NCBI RefSeq assembly: GCF_020509005.1
Contig: NC_063022.1
Span: forward strand, 2,108,001 to 2,172,000
DNA: 64,000 bases
Direction of reading: 5' to 3'
Source of the DNA: Fulvia fulva
Lineage: Eukaryota; Ascomycota; Dothideomycetes; Mycosphaerellales; Mycosphaerellaceae
The notes beneath the pieces are model-generated. The model was not told where the DNA came from. It ran no database searches and saw only the letters and a list, made by a program, of their open reading frames with translations. The position numbers and the translations under genes were made by a program. Shown here piece by piece: positions 11,880-23,600 of this stretch (positions are counted from its first letter, which is position 1; the number at the start of each line of letters is the position of its first letter).

Positions 11880-13130
11880 GGAGCCGGGCCTAGTTAGATT
11901 CCCTCGCCGTAGCTAGTAGAGTACGTGGCCTCCCGTACGCCCTAGGTTACGTATCCTTTATATCGTTCTCGGCCCTAGGGCGCTTATGCCCGACCGCCGC
12001 TAGTTAGTTCCGGTATAGGCTAGCCTTACGGTCGCCGTAGAATCTTAGGGCGACGGTTCTGTTTGTGATTGCCTTGTTTTTCGCTAGTTTCCGCTATAGG
12101 CATTCCGTACTATACGATAGGTAGTGCCCCGGATAGTTCGCGTACCGTCTCTTAGTCGATATATAGTCCCTAGATATATAGTCTCCTATATAGTTCGAGT
12201 AGGCCTACTTGTTTATGTACGTGTAGGTTTAGTGTCTATACTGTTAGCATTTGAAGCATTAGAGGACACGAAAGGATAAGGAGTGCTTTTCTACTATCTT
12301 AAGGCTATATTACTAGACTAGGCCTTGTTCTATCGCTAGATCCGCCGCTTTCGCGTCTTATAGCTATACTATTAGCGCCGAGGCCTTCTTGCCTTCTGGC
12401 CATTTCCTATAGAGCTAAGTCCCCTTCTAGATTAGAGAGTTAAGAGTGACCGGGTTATCCTCTTAGAGAGCGCGTAGGTGACCCTAGTTAGTTAGGTTAA
12501 ACTCCTTAGGCATATCGTGGACTAGGATCGTAAATTGTTTAGTTAAGACCTTCGCTAATACCGTAACCTTAGATGCCTACTATAGCTATGCCTCTAGGTA
12601 CCTCCTAGTAGTAGTAGAGCTAGTATAGATCTATAGAGTGCCGTTAGACTGTTGGTTCACTACGACTACCCCTAGTTAGTTGATTCGTTAGGCGAGCTCC
12701 TTATTCGATAGCTTCGTAACTTCGGCCTAGTCTTCCTTTGCTATAATACGGATCGTAACTATATCGTGCGTTAGGCGGGGGCCTAGTATCGATGCCGCGA
12801 CCGATACCTAGCTATAGGGGTGTTAATTCCGGGTGGCCTTACTAATCGCCTAGGACGTCGTCCTTATTTCTTATTGCCCTCGGTAATACGACAGTACAAG
12901 CGCCGTACGTAGCTAAGTGATTATTACCTATAGAGACCGGTAAGGGAGCTAATCGTTAGTTTCTATACTTTTTACGTCCTCTATAAGTTGCTACTAGTTG
13001 TCTTAGGGGGGCTTCGCCTATAGGGCCGTAGGCGCCGTTAGTGCCGTAGCCTAGGCTACTATTGCCTAGGAGTTGCCTAATGTAGCTAGGCACCTCCGCG
13101 GCGTTTAGAGCTGAAGAAACAGGGTGAAGA
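11880..13130 (-). pseudogene. LINE-1 ORF1 pseudogene (gag-like, zinc knuckles)
   Basis: The minus-strand frame upstream of ORF2 corresponds to the ORF1 protein of fungal LINEs. The clearest feature is a series of Cys/His zinc-knuckle remnants at about 12090-12290, where several Cys codons have become Tyr or stop through C-to-T or G-to-A changes. The N-terminal part is weakly conserved. ORF1 proteins of this type bind element RNA; this copy is broken by stops. Confidence 0.7.
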
Positions 13131-13305
13131 GAGCTTCAAGCTATCTAGATTAAATAAGGTAGAACTCCCTTAGTCCTAGGGGTAGTGGCCTGCTTTGTAT
13201 ATCGTTAGAATGGCCTTGATAAGAGCTTTCGAATGTGTCTTGTTTTGGCGTAGAGATCGATAAGCGTTTTTAAGCCTCGAGTACGGTTAATAGTTAACAC
13301 GAATC

Positions 13306-13318
13306 TAGTAGTAATATA
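13306..13318. repeat. LINE-1 target-site duplication, right copy
   Basis: Exact copy of TAGTAGTAATATA at 8294-8306. It lies at the 5' end of the minus-strand LINE-1. Confidence 0.9.
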
Positions 13319-13897
13319 AAGATGTCTTTATAGAGGGTGCTTTCTATAAATATATTGTTTATATCCACTTAGTAAAGATAAAGATCCTTCTTATACACAA
13401 TAGCTATAAACACCCTAAGGGTGTCTCATCTTACTATAGGTACAAATGTCTCTATAAAGTCAACACCAAACTTCTATAAGAAGCCCCTTATAACTAGTCT
13501 AGCCTTAAACTTTTCAATAGCTCTACTAATGCTTCTCTTAATATTAAAGACCTATCTTGATATAACTAGATTTGCTCCTTTTAGTAGAACAGAATTTTCC
13601 TAGGTGTTATTACGCTATAGAGTATCTAGTTCCTTTTAGATTACTTCCTTCTAAAGATGTCCCTATTTCTTATTATTTATAGTATCCTTATAGGATTTTG
13701 GAATTAGTACCTCTTACTTATATATAATAGTTTCTATAGTTACTATAAAGGCTATTTCCTTAACTTTATCTAGGAATTCGCTATCCTATAGTATTGAACT
13801 GTCTACTGATTATATAGCTATAAAGAAAGCTTAGTAAAAAGTAGTAAGGTTCTCTAAGAGGTCTATTACTTCTCCTACTTTAGTAGTTAGTTCGGGC
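13306..13897 (-). pseudogene. Copia-D segment 2: N-terminal reverse transcriptase
   Basis: The minus strand reads FKARLVIRGFL, then RQDTLRVFIAIV and YLYQVDINNIFIESTLYKDIFILLL, the start of a Copia RT (compare LVDVNNAFT in Copia-1). The gene continues across LINE-1 into 7704-8306. Upstream of RT lies the acidic integrase-RT linker, interrupted by the solo LTR at 13898. The plus-strand 60-codon frame at 13421-13603 is an antisense shadow of this RT. Confidence 0.83.
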
Positions 13898-14102
13898 TGT
13901 TACGAGACTATAGTACGAGAGTATAAGGGTATAGTATAAACGAAGTCGATAGCTAAAGAGAGAAGAGAGTCTAAGAACGAGGCCTATACTTAAAGGCCGA
14001 GGTGTCGGGCGTCGGCATCGGGCCGAGCTTAGTCATTTTGGTCACGTGATCAGGGGCCACGTAATAAGATTCGAATCCTCCACTTACGGAGCGGCCGTGA
14101 TA
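13898..14102. repeat. Solo Gypsy-type LTR in Copia-D
   Basis: A 205-bp segment starting TGTTACGAGAC and ending GGCCGTGATA (from CA). Such inverted TGTYACG ends are shared by the other Gypsy LTRs in the window. Copia-D coding sequence continues on both sides. The flanking pentamers CGGGC (13893-13897) and TAGGC (14103-14107) are compatible with a target duplication altered by two transitions. It contains an intact CACGTG (14043-14048). No internal retrotransposon sequence is present, so this looks like a solo LTR left by LTR-LTR recombination. Its orientation cannot be fixed because both ends fit. Confidence 0.65.
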
Positions 14103-14534
14103 TAGGCTTAGGGACTATAGATTTTAGGGCTTTCTGTTTTATGTTATAGCCCTTAATATTATAGTTAGCCTTTCTCTTTCTAAGGCATAATTTAGAGACC
14201 GTTACTTATAACCTAGTAACGTCTATTTCCTAGGGATCTATAGAGCTTGTCTTAATTAGCTAATCGATTTTCTAAAATTCCCCTACGTTCTCCGGAGGTT
14301 AGGGAACTTATATAAATAGCTTTCTCGGCTAAGCAACTTTAGGGGTCTTGATTAGCTAATCTATTTCGGGGGTACTTTAATAGACACCTAAATAGTAGGT
14401 ATATTGTCCTAAGGATACGTTCTTCCTCGGCCTTCCTAAGGGCTTCCTAGCTAGTACGCTACTTAGTAGATTCAATATTAGAACATTAAGACCTATATCA
14501 CCTCTAGGCTAGTCTATAAAGAAGTCTATATATA
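14103..14534 (-). pseudogene. Copia-D segment 3: integrase-RT linker
   Basis: Minus-strand Copia sequence between the solo LTR and LINE-4. It is a low-complexity, stop-rich linker between integrase and reverse transcriptase, a region poorly conserved in Copia elements. Assignment rests on position between recognisable RT (13306-13897) and integrase (19496-20318), and on the LINE-4 duplication shared with 19496-19509. Confidence 0.6.
14521..14534. repeat. LINE-4 target-site duplication, left copy
   Basis: GAAGTCTATATATA (14 bp) is repeated exactly at 19496-19509, bracketing LINE-4. Confidence 0.88.
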
Positions 14535-14699
14535 GATAGATAGATAGATTATTCATTCGCCTGTTTTAGTGCCCTATAGCCTATGTAGGTCTCTCGCTAT
14601 TTAGGTCTATTTATGTAGGTAGGAAACCCGATCAACGGATGAAAACCTCCTCGTCTTTGCCCTCCTCGTTCTTTCCTGTCTTGTCCTTTCGTTCTCCTT

Positions 14700-17600
14700 C
14701 CTTTAGGGTACGCTAGTGTTATAGTTATTACCCTATGACTACCTTGCCCGTAACCCTAGTAATGTCCTCCTCTCGATTCCCTTTCTCCCTTCTGTTTCCC
14801 CGGCTCTTCTCTCTCTCTCCCTCCTCTCTATCCACCTTTCCGTTTCTACTGCTAGGGAGAATTGCTCTAGGTAGTCCTCGTTAAGGATCCATCTTGTCAC
14901 TCTCCTTATATCTTGTCTATCCTAGATGATGGCCTAGTATTGCCTGTCTCTTACCTTCGCCCTCTACTAGCTTCTCCCTTTTACCTACTTAGTACAGTTC
15001 AGCACTATATGCTCCGGGTTTTAGGATAGGTAGCTATAGGGGCAACGTTTAGAATCGTATCCTAGGACTCTTCTTTAGTACAAGTATACTCTTAGCCCAA
15101 TGTGCTCAGAGCGAATCTGGATAGCTATGCTTGCTTCCGCCCTCTTCAGGTCTTTATAGATAAGGTAGTTATACCTCCCGAAGGTCCTAGCCGCTAGTAG
15201 GGCTCCTAGCCTTACCGGTTTTTAGTTCTAACGCGTTTCCTATAGGTGACCTACGATCCTTTCTACTTGGCTTTGCTTCTTTTTCCCTTTGTCCCCTGTG
15301 TTAGCTTGCTTCCTTAGAGCTTCTCTCTATTCAAGGGCTACTAGGATTTCCTATAATGTTTTTAGGTCTGCTTCCTTCTATAGGATTATATATAGCCGGT
15401 TAGGTCTTCTCCTCCTCTCCTACTAGGTTCTTATCCTTTAAGTAGCTACTTAGATAGTTCCCTAGGCTAGGTATGCTAATGTCTTCTCTACGTATTGACA
15501 CCTTATACCCTAGAGGTACTCCCTAATAGGGGCTGTACCTGATTCTATTTCTATTGTCCTATAAGGGGTTGACTTGTATACCCCTAGTACTCTCTTTAGG
15601 TAGGCTGCCTACGCCCTATTAAGGGGGTCCTTAATTCTCTTCGGGATGTGTTTTTCCGCTGCCTAAATTGCTACTCTATATAGTATTACGGGCTTGACAA
15701 TGGCCTTATACATAGTCTAGGCCTTTATAAAGGTCGCCCCCTAGGTTAACGTAGTGAGTCTCTCGATTAATTATCTATTAGTGTCCGCTCTCGCTTACGC
15801 CTTCTTCACTTATAGTCCCTAGCTGAGTTTCGGGTCTAGCTATATCCTAAGGACTCTGAGTTCCCTTATAGGATAGGTCTCGAACCCCTAGATTTTTACT
15901 AGTACTACTAAGTTGTGTTCTGTCTTTGCCTTACTAAAATGGATAAGTTAGTACTTGTCCGGTACGAATTTTGCCCTATACTCTCTTACCTACTTTTCGT
16001 ATTGTCTATATCTCTCCTCTAGGAGTGCGTAGTTTTCCTCTATAGACCCCGACCACGCTAGGATATTTGTGTTATCTACGAACCCCGATACTAAGGTGTT
16101 TGCTGTTTCTAGGAGTAGGGTCAGGTCGGCTATAAAGAGGAGGAACAGAATTAGGGAGAGTGTAGAGCCCTATAGGATGCCCGTGTTCGCAATTAGGGTC
16201 TACGGGGCTTTAAAGGACCCTAGGAGGATCTAGGTTGTTCTGTCCTTAAGGAATGACTATATAAAGTATACTATCTAGGCTAGGATGCTTTTCATTCTAA
16301 GGATATATAGGAGCCTTACGTAGGACACATTGTCGAAAGCCCCTAATATGTCTAGTAAAAGCAGTAAGGCTACCTTATTGTTGCTATAGTACTAGATGTG
16401 TCTGATTTGCTCTATAATCAGTTCGACTACTATGAGGGTAGATCTCTTTTGTCTCCCCCCTATTTACGTTGCCGGGAGGAGGTTGTGTTCTTCTACTATT
16501 CCGGTGAGCCTTATAGCTACGACCTTCTCTAGGAGCTTCCCTAGTATGTTTAGCAACGCAATTGGTCTATATAACTTCAACTTAGTATAGTCTTCCTTTT
16601 AGGGTTTCCTTAGGACGTAAGTTAGTGATTGCCTAAAGGCCTTTAGGCAATACCCCTACTTTATACACTAGGTAAAGATTGGCGTAAGCACTGGAGTGAT
16701 AAGGCTACTACTAGCTTTTAGGTAATAGTTAGGGATCTTGTCTAGGCCTAGGGCTTTGTTGCCCTTTAGTTTCTTAATAATGTTTCCGATCTCTATAGTA
16801 GACACTTACTAGTTAGCCTCCCTTAGCGGAGGAATGTGTGTTCCTAGGATGTTACTTAGGTCTGCCTCTACCTAAGTCCCGAAGAAGTAGTCTACGAATG
16901 CTTTCGCTTTCCCTATCGGAGTGGTTTGCGTTTCCCCGTCTTAGTCCTATATTAAGGGAAACTAGGGCGGGGAGTTTCGTTCCTCGTCTAGTTTCCTAGC
17001 CCATTCTACTAGTCTCTAGATTTGTTCCGGGTGTTCTATAATCATCCCTACAGTTGACCTCCACTCCTACGTCTTGTCTCTTCTAATCTGCGCCTTCTTT
17101 GCTTTATACGCGTTGTTATAGGCTTCCTAGTTTGCTTAGGTACGTCGTTGCTCCTATCTCCTTCTTGCTCTCCTTGCCTCCTTAACTTTGGCTATGTACT
17201 CTAGTGTCTAGTATAGCTTCTAGTATAGCGACCATCTCTTCTTAGGTATATAGGCCTGGGCTGCCCTTTATATAGCTTCTATTAGCTACTCTACTGCTTG
17301 GTCAATCCCCTCCGTTATATATATATTATTAATGTTCACCTGTTCTAGTTCGCCTTCTAGCCACTACTATACTAGTGTCCACTCGGCCTGCTTCTAGTAG
17401 AGCCTCCTCTTAGGTTCCCTCTCCTCCTTAACTATGAGTTAGATGTCGGTTTGGATTAGATAGTAGTCTAATAAGGACTCTAGTTAGTCATTGACTATAT
17501 AGCTTTCTACCCGTCGTGTTAAGGCGTAGGACATAAAGTATAGGTCTAGCGTGCTAGAACTGTTGTTTCTAGCCTAAGTTTCTGTTCCCTTTAGCGTGAT

Positions 17601-18150
17601 CAAGTCCATTTAGGCTGTTTCTATCTGACTAATAAGCCTCCCTACTAAGAAGTAGTGTGCTAGGGTGAAGTCCGATCCCTACTTTAGGTAGTAGAGGTTG
17701 AAATCTCCTATCACGATGTTGTGGTTTTGTTAGTCTATTGCTTCCGGGAGCCTTCCTAGCGTATATAGTTATGTGCTACTTCTGGACTCTAGAGGTGGGT
17801 TGTATACGCTATAGATTAGGACTTGGCCTTAAGTTGTTTTAAGCTGTACTATAGTGATATCCCTATCGGTTCTCGGCCAGGCCTACTAGTCCTCTACTAG
17901 TACCTTCTTACTGACATAGATATAAGTTCGTAGGACTCCCTCGGTTCTGTTTATTGCTACGTAGTATCTCGGGTCTCGTACAGTTAATAGAATCCTAGAG
18001 TGTAGGTTGATCTATAGTTCCTATATTGCTATAATGTGGTGTTCCTCCGGGTCTAAGGCTTGTAGAAAGCTCCTTTAGACCTTGTCTTTGCTTCTGTTCA
18101 CATTATACTGAATAATTGATAGTCTGTTAGTATAAGGCATTAGGACATGT
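14700..18150 (-). pseudogene. LINE-4 ORF2 pseudogene (endonuclease and reverse transcriptase)
   Basis: On the minus strand the endonuclease region (about 17500-18150) precedes a reverse transcriptase (about 15900-16900). The catalytic box reads FVDN at 16071-16082 instead of FVDD: the second catalytic Asp is lost by a single RIP-type G-to-A change. Many further TAG codons are present. The C-terminal part (about 14900-15700) is consistent with the Cys/His tail of Tad1-like LINEs. Open fragments on the plus strand (for example 16396-16590 and 18267-18527) are antisense shadows. Confidence 0.83.
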
Positions 18151-18239
18151 TTGTGTCTAGGTCCGTTTAGTCTTACTATTAGTCTTGCTATTAGTTTTCC
18201 CGTCCCTCCTCCTGTTCTTCCCTTTAGGGTTGGCTCCCT

Positions 18240-19432
18240 ATTATTTGGTTAATTCTTATTTGTCTATTGCTCTGCGCTGCCTTGTACAAGAACGTTGGTC
18301 TCCCTATTACTAGCACTATTTGTGGCTCCTCTTATAGCCGGGGTCTCTTATTCGGGTGGGTGGTTCTCTCTAGTTGTTTCTGTTCACCTACTAGGAACCT
18401 AGTTAGCGTTGTTACCCTTGCTTCCCGCGCTCTCCACTGGGCTAATAGTCTAACTAGGCATTGGTTTGACTATGCCGGGTGTTTTCTCCTACATACTACG
18501 CATCTTATGTCCTCCTTCCGTTTTTAGTACTCTTAGGTCGCGTGATCACTAGCATAGTATAAGTAGACTAGTATAGCTTTGCTACACTTTAGGGCAATAT
18601 GTCCGTACTGTTAATAGTTAAAACATTGAAGGATTCTGTAGTTACTCTAATAGATTTCTATATCTAGCCTCTCAAAGTCCTAGTACAACCCTTAGTCTAA
18701 GACCTTGTTCGCTTGCTCTAGTATTGCAACCTATAAGATCAGCGAGGAGGCCCTCTTGCCCTCCTCTATCTTCTTCTTAACCCACGCTGTCTTTATGATC
18801 TATAGTCCTAGTGCTATTACCTAGTTTTGCCTCTAGAGGTTTGGTGTATCCCTTTGTGTGTCAAAGGTTCGTAGGACCCTATACGCAATTACTATGTACT
18901 GTTGATAGGAGACTTTCGCTGTGCTCCCGATCTTTAGTGTCCACTCCTTGTTTATTTCGAGGGCCTTCTTGTCCTGTACGTGTGCTATAAACAGCTTGAC
19001 CCCTTTGTTATCTGCCCTTGCCCCTACTATTCCCTTTACTCCGATCTTCTCGACTATCTCCCTCCCGGTCATCTTTCCTATCTCTTCCTTCTCTTTCTAG
19101 TCCGTAATATAGACTCGTAGTACTGTGCTTTAAGGGGGGGTAGGTTGGCTCGCGATTGTTGCCTAGGTCGTTAGGCCCTAGGTCTGTCTCGGGTCTCTTT
19201 AAGGGTTGTTTCTTGCGTTTCGTGTTACTGCCTCGATTGCCATGTTGATCGTAGTGCTTGTTTGTCGTTTGAGCGCCTTTAGTCCCCCGAGCAGTTCGCT
19301 TATTACTCCTTTTAGTGCTCTCTCCGGAAACCTCCCTTCTTCTGCCGCTACCATCTCTTCCGCCTTCTTATAGAGCGTCCTCCACTCGTCTCCCCCTTAC
19401 TCTCGGTCGTCTACTGCCGTCGTCGTCGCCAT
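18240..19432 (-). pseudogene. LINE-4 ORF1 pseudogene (gag-like)
   Basis: A start codon at 19432 (minus) opens MATTTAVDDRE, followed by a stop where a Trp or Gln codon is expected. The same frame then continues with a well-conserved segment, including an uninterrupted stretch at 18833-19072 (MTGREIVEKIGVKGIVGARA and on). Further on is a zinc-knuckle remnant CFNYQQYGHIALKC (near 18580-18640), a C-X2-C-X4-H-X4-C motif with one Cys turned to Tyr. This is the ORF1 of a fungal LINE, which packages element RNA. The start was chosen because it is the first ATG downstream of the element 5' end. Confidence 0.78.
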
Positions 19433-19495
19433 TTTTCAATCCGTTCGAAGAAGTATATAGCGGCCGAGCTTACGAGAGTCCTTCGGGACGAAGTG

Positions 19496-20318
19496 GAAGT
19501 CTATATATATATATTGTTTAATAGCTCTTATGTCTAATTCCTAAAAGAGCTAGGCTTTAGCTATATTTTTAATATACCTAATAAACACTACTTCTTTACC
19601 CCTGTTTATTAGCTTGCTACTTCTTACCTATTAAGGTTAGGATCTTATGTCTATATAGACAATAGCTTTGTATCCCTAAACTTTCAAATAGTTAATAGTC
19701 GGTTTGATACTATTAAAAGCCTTATCTAGTAAAACCTTGAACCTATCGTAATCTAGGCTATTTAGTAGTTTGTTCCTTATATAAGTTTAGGCCTCTAGTA
19801 CTTTAGGCCAAAATTTAACTGGCATTTTAGCCTCTTTAAGCATTGTACTTATAGAGTCCTCTAAGGTTTATATTGACCTCTTAACTAGTCTATTCTATAG
19901 AGAGTTATATACCTTAGTCGGCTCGAGCCTAATCCCTAAATCCTTCTCCTACTACTTTACTAATATAATAAGTTCTTTTATATTAATTAAGCCTTACTAC
20001 TTTTAGCTACGCTAATAATTTCCTCTCTACTTTGATCTTCTAGTTCTAGAGAGTAACTAGAGCATCTTCTCTTTTCCTAAGAGGAAAGGTCTACTTCTTC
20101 CTAGAGAAGTTGTTTATAATCTCAAGCTAGTATTTAAATCCTAGTCTTAAGATTAGTAGCAGGCTATATATCAAAATAGATATAAGGGCAAGTCTTTTAG
20201 GTCTTCTCTCTATAACTTTACCTTTATACTTCTTTATCTTTACTATTAAATATACTCTATACTAGTAAAAGCTATCCTTAGGGATAGGAATAGGTTCTTT
20301 TAAGTCTATTACCTTATA
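19496..20318 (-). pseudogene. Copia-D segment 4: integrase
   Basis: On the minus strand the frame reads KVIDLKEPIPIP, then ERRPKRLALISI, GFKYQLEIINNFSRKK and RKREDALVTLQNQK. This is the Copia integrase core, parallel to Copia-1 (DPIPIPS / ERLALISIDIY / GYKYQLEIIDNFSRKK). The segment ends at the Fot1 insertion: removing Fot1 and one TA copy joins it in frame to 43210-43267. The left edge carries the LINE-4 target duplication. Confidence 0.85.
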
Positions 20319-20372
20319 ACGTACTTTACTACCGAGCGGGCTATACTACCGAGTGGGCCACTTTTACTAAGA
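20319..20372 (+). repeat. Fot1 left terminal inverted repeat
   Basis: Starts ACGTACTTTACTACCGAGCG. It contains two direct copies of an ACTACCGAGYGGGC motif about 17 bp apart and continues through CACTTTTACTAAGAAC. The reverse complement of 43156-43209 matches with few changes. The duplicated inner motif is a plausible transposase-binding site; this is inference. Confidence 0.88.
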
Positions 20373-20467
20373 ACTATACTACTTCTACTTTAATTACGAC
20401 GGTATCTTAATACGACGACATCCTATAAAATCGTTACTAGGAGGACAATTCCTCTTTAGATTCTTCG

Positions 20468-20472
20468 CTATC
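20468..20472. repeat. Gypsy-A target-site duplication, left copy
   Basis: CTATC, matched by 41493-41497 after the right LTR. Confidence 0.9.
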
Positions 20473-20633
20473 TATAACGGTTTATAGTCGTATTAATACA
20501 AAGTAGCTAGGTACGTAGGAAAGAGGAGCGCGAGGTACGCCGAGGCTATATATAAGCCGAGGTGCTACGCTAGTGCGCGCGGTCACGTGACCTACGTACT
20601 AGCTAGAAATTCGCTAGGCCTAGGGCCGTAACA
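20473..20633 (-). repeat. Gypsy-A 3' LTR (left)
   Basis: 161 bp, nearly identical to 41332-41492. It contains the palindrome GGTCACGTGACC (CACGTG at 20584-20589). Immediately right of it lie CTA and a run of 11 C (20637-20647), the polypurine tract read on the minus strand. Confidence 0.92.
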
Positions 20634-20636
20634 CTA

Positions 20637-20647
20637 CCCCCCCCCCC
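20637..20647 (-). other. Gypsy-A polypurine tract
   Basis: Eleven C on the plus strand (G-run on the coding strand), three bases from the 3' LTR. It has the same layout as the other Gypsy elements in this window. Confidence 0.65.
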
Positions 20648-20649
20648 TT

Positions 20650-23600
20650 CAAAATCGCGCTCAGTCCCTTAAGCTCGTAGTATAGCCGCTATAAACGCGG
20701 CGTTATCCTCTATATTATCCTCTATACCGTCTATCTTATCTATCTTCGTTAGCCCGGTATCGTATTCGTTAATCTTAGTATTATCGTATCCTCCGCGGTA
20801 GCTAACCTAGCCTATACGAGTCGTAATTTCGTTTTTGTCGTAGCGATATATAAACTCCGCGAAGGAGTCCGTTATAGTAGCTATTACTTAAGTCGAGGAA
20901 GAGCTACGGTATCTATTACTAGCTTAAGCTAGCGGTATATCTATAGTTACCGAGTTAAGGAAAGTATACTACTTATATTAACGTATATCCGGTACTTACC
21001 TACTAACGGTCATCTTTCTTAAAGTAGCCGCCTACGGGCTATTATAAGTACTAGTATTAGGTTCGTAATACGTAACTACCGGAAGAGCTATAGGTACCTA
21101 CGCGAATAACTTACGTAGCCTACCTATAGTTACCGGGTTAGACGTAACTATTAACGAAGCGTTCACGGCTAAAGCGTTTATTACTTCGCCGATTATAACG
21201 TCTTCGGGTATATCCTTATTAGGAATCTACCCTAGTAGCGGCGTAAAGCTAGCTAGCCTGTCCTTCGTAGGATAGTTATAGTAGAAGTCCGCGATAGAGG
21301 CGGTAGTAGTATCTATTAACTCCTTAGCGGGCTCCTAGGTAGGCTTACTATAACCTACCTATTATATAAGGTATTTATACCTTCGTTCCTTCCTCCTACC
21401 GCGTAGCGCTAGGCCTAGCGGCAATATACTATTTACGTTAAGCACTATATCTAGAAGCTAATACGTACTTATATCTCCGTTATTATCTTCTACCTCGATC
21501 GGGGCCGGAGGTAGCTATACTTATCCTAGTATTAGTACGTATATAGGCATTAGTAAGTTAGCGTAAAAGTTGTTATAGAGGTTACTTAAGGACCGAGGAA
21601 GGTCTAGACGGTACGTATCGTATAGTAGTACCTTAGTAACTACGTATAGTCTAGTATAGCGGTAATTAAGTTTCTTTAATAGGCGCTTAGTACGCTAATC
21701 ACGTATACTAAGGTGTACTAGGTCTCCGACTTCGTACTATAGTATAATCGTTCTATACTTATTAGTATATTTAGCTTACAATACTTATACTATTACTATA
21801 GAGTCTCGTGGCTTATACCTAAGGTCTATTATACGTTATACAAATATATTTATAGACTCTACGTCTAATCGCTATTTATACGGAAGTAGTTATATAGGGA
21901 GATTAAGTTTAGTATCTATATAACGTAGGTTCTTACTAATGTTCGCTATAAAAGGACTTACGCTAGTCGTTTCGGAGACGTAGTCGTTTGTAGTAAACTC
22001 TATAAGTAGGAGCCAATCTAGCTAGTTATCCTAAGCGTACCTAGTAAACGTACGTAGGTACTGTTCTATTATCTTATTAGTATTCTCGCTTTAACTATTA
22101 GTCTTAGGGTAATAGCTAGTTAAGATCTTACGCTTGATTTGTAGTAACTTATAGAGGCGTCCCTAGAAGGCTAATACCTATTAAGGACTACGATCCGACG
22201 TAATTGTCTTTAGTAGACTATATCGGGAGAAGATGTACTTTACGTAGATATATACGATATACTCCGCTATTATTTCTAATACTAGAATATAATGCCGCTC
22301 CTTACCTAAACGGTCTATAACTATAAGTACGTTCTTATAGTACTAACTATCTACCGTGTACTTAGCCCTTAGTAGTTCGATAACAAAGTCTAAGGCAACG
22401 TCGTCCTACGTATCGAATAGGACTAGTAGTAGAGTAAGTAGTCTATATTAAGGTTCGTTAATACTACGGCTATTACGGTATATACGGTATACTCGTACGA
22501 AAGATCTAATAAACCGTGTCATTCGTAGCTATATATAGTAACGTAATACTAACCGGCTCGTAGTTGTCTTACCGGGGTGTCCTATAGTAGGTGTATCGTA
22601 GAAGGCCTTAACGATACGTATATATATAGTGTTTCCCTTATCTTCGGTAGGTAGGATAAAGAGACTATTACCGCTATGTCTATTCTTAATATAGATTATC
22701 CTATCGACTAGTATTACGTACTTATCGTTAATCTTGTTCTTTCGTAGTAGTTTAATAGGTTCGCCTACTACTAACTAGGTCGTAGCTTCGATTATATCGT
22801 CCTATTCGTATAGCTTACTAATGTCGGCTAATAGCGCTTCGTCTCTTACTACTCCTTCGGTTTCGGATACGCTTAGCCGTAGGATTTAGCTAGCGCTAAT
22901 AGATAAGAAGTGTTCTAGTTTAAGTAGTATACGATCTTGCTATACGTACCGCGGATCTAATTTGTTATATAGAATCGCGTCCTATAAACGTCTAGTAAGG
23001 CTGTCTAGTTTAGCTCCTTAAATACCTAGACGATAATTAATCTTAAAGAAGAATTATAAGAGGAACTCGGCCTATCTTGCTTGTTGTCTATTTAGTTACT
23101 TAGAAGTTATAAAGTATTCGAGGTTCTTATAGTTGCTATATACTAGTACTAGGTAGCCGCTTAGATTAGTAAAGTTCTTTAAGTCTAGTTCGTCGATATC
23201 GCTAGCTATAAGTTCGGGCTTCTACTCTTTAAATGCTTTAACGATAGCAAGCAGTTCCTTGTTATAAATGTCGTAATTGTACTCCTACGGGCTTATCTTC
23301 TTAGATAGGTATACGATTGGCCTTAGGATGTTGTCCTTATCGTATTACGATAGGACCGTAGCCGTAATAAAGTCACTCGTATCTGTTTTAAGTACTATTC
23401 TACGTCCTAGGACAAACAACGCTAATATAGTACCTTTAGTATCGGTAAAAGCTTACTTTAGTCCGTCGAATGCCTTCTAACATTCCTCTATCTATTGCTA
23501 AGGGTAGTCCTTCTTAGTCAGCTTTACTATAGGTAATACTATCTTACTATAGTTCTTGATAAAGCGCCGATAGAACCCGGAGAACCTATTAAACGTAAGG

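Larger units (their letters stand above)
8307..13305 (-). mobile_element. LINE-1: full-length Tad1-like non-LTR retrotransposon, RIP-degraded
   Basis: About 5 kb on the minus strand, bracketed by a perfect 13-bp duplication. The 3' end (left) carries a short (ATCT)n tail in place of poly(A). The 5' end at 13305 extends about 35 nt further than the near-identical LINE-2. Two ORF remnants follow the LINE order: ORF1 with zinc-knuckle remnants (about 11880-13130), then ORF2 with endonuclease, reverse transcriptase and a C-terminal Cys/His region (about 8430-11790). It inserted in the RT gene of Copia-D. Stops and missing CA/TG show RIP. Confidence 0.92.
14535..19495 (-). mobile_element. LINE-4: second Tad1-like LINE family, partly RIP-degraded
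   Basis: About 5 kb minus-strand non-LTR retrotransposon with a 14-bp target duplication and a (ATCT)n-type 3' tail at its left end. Its sequence differs clearly from LINE-1/2/3, and it retains more CA/TG and longer open stretches, so it is less heavily mutated. ORF1 begins at 19432 and ORF2 covers about 14700-18150. It inserted between the integrase and linker parts of Copia-D. A 5' untranslated region of roughly 60 bp separates the ORF1 start from the 5' end. Confidence 0.9.

Noticed and set aside
13421..13603. 60-codon plus-strand frame
   Set aside because: It is antisense to the Copia-D reverse transcriptase on the minus strand, which carries the homology.
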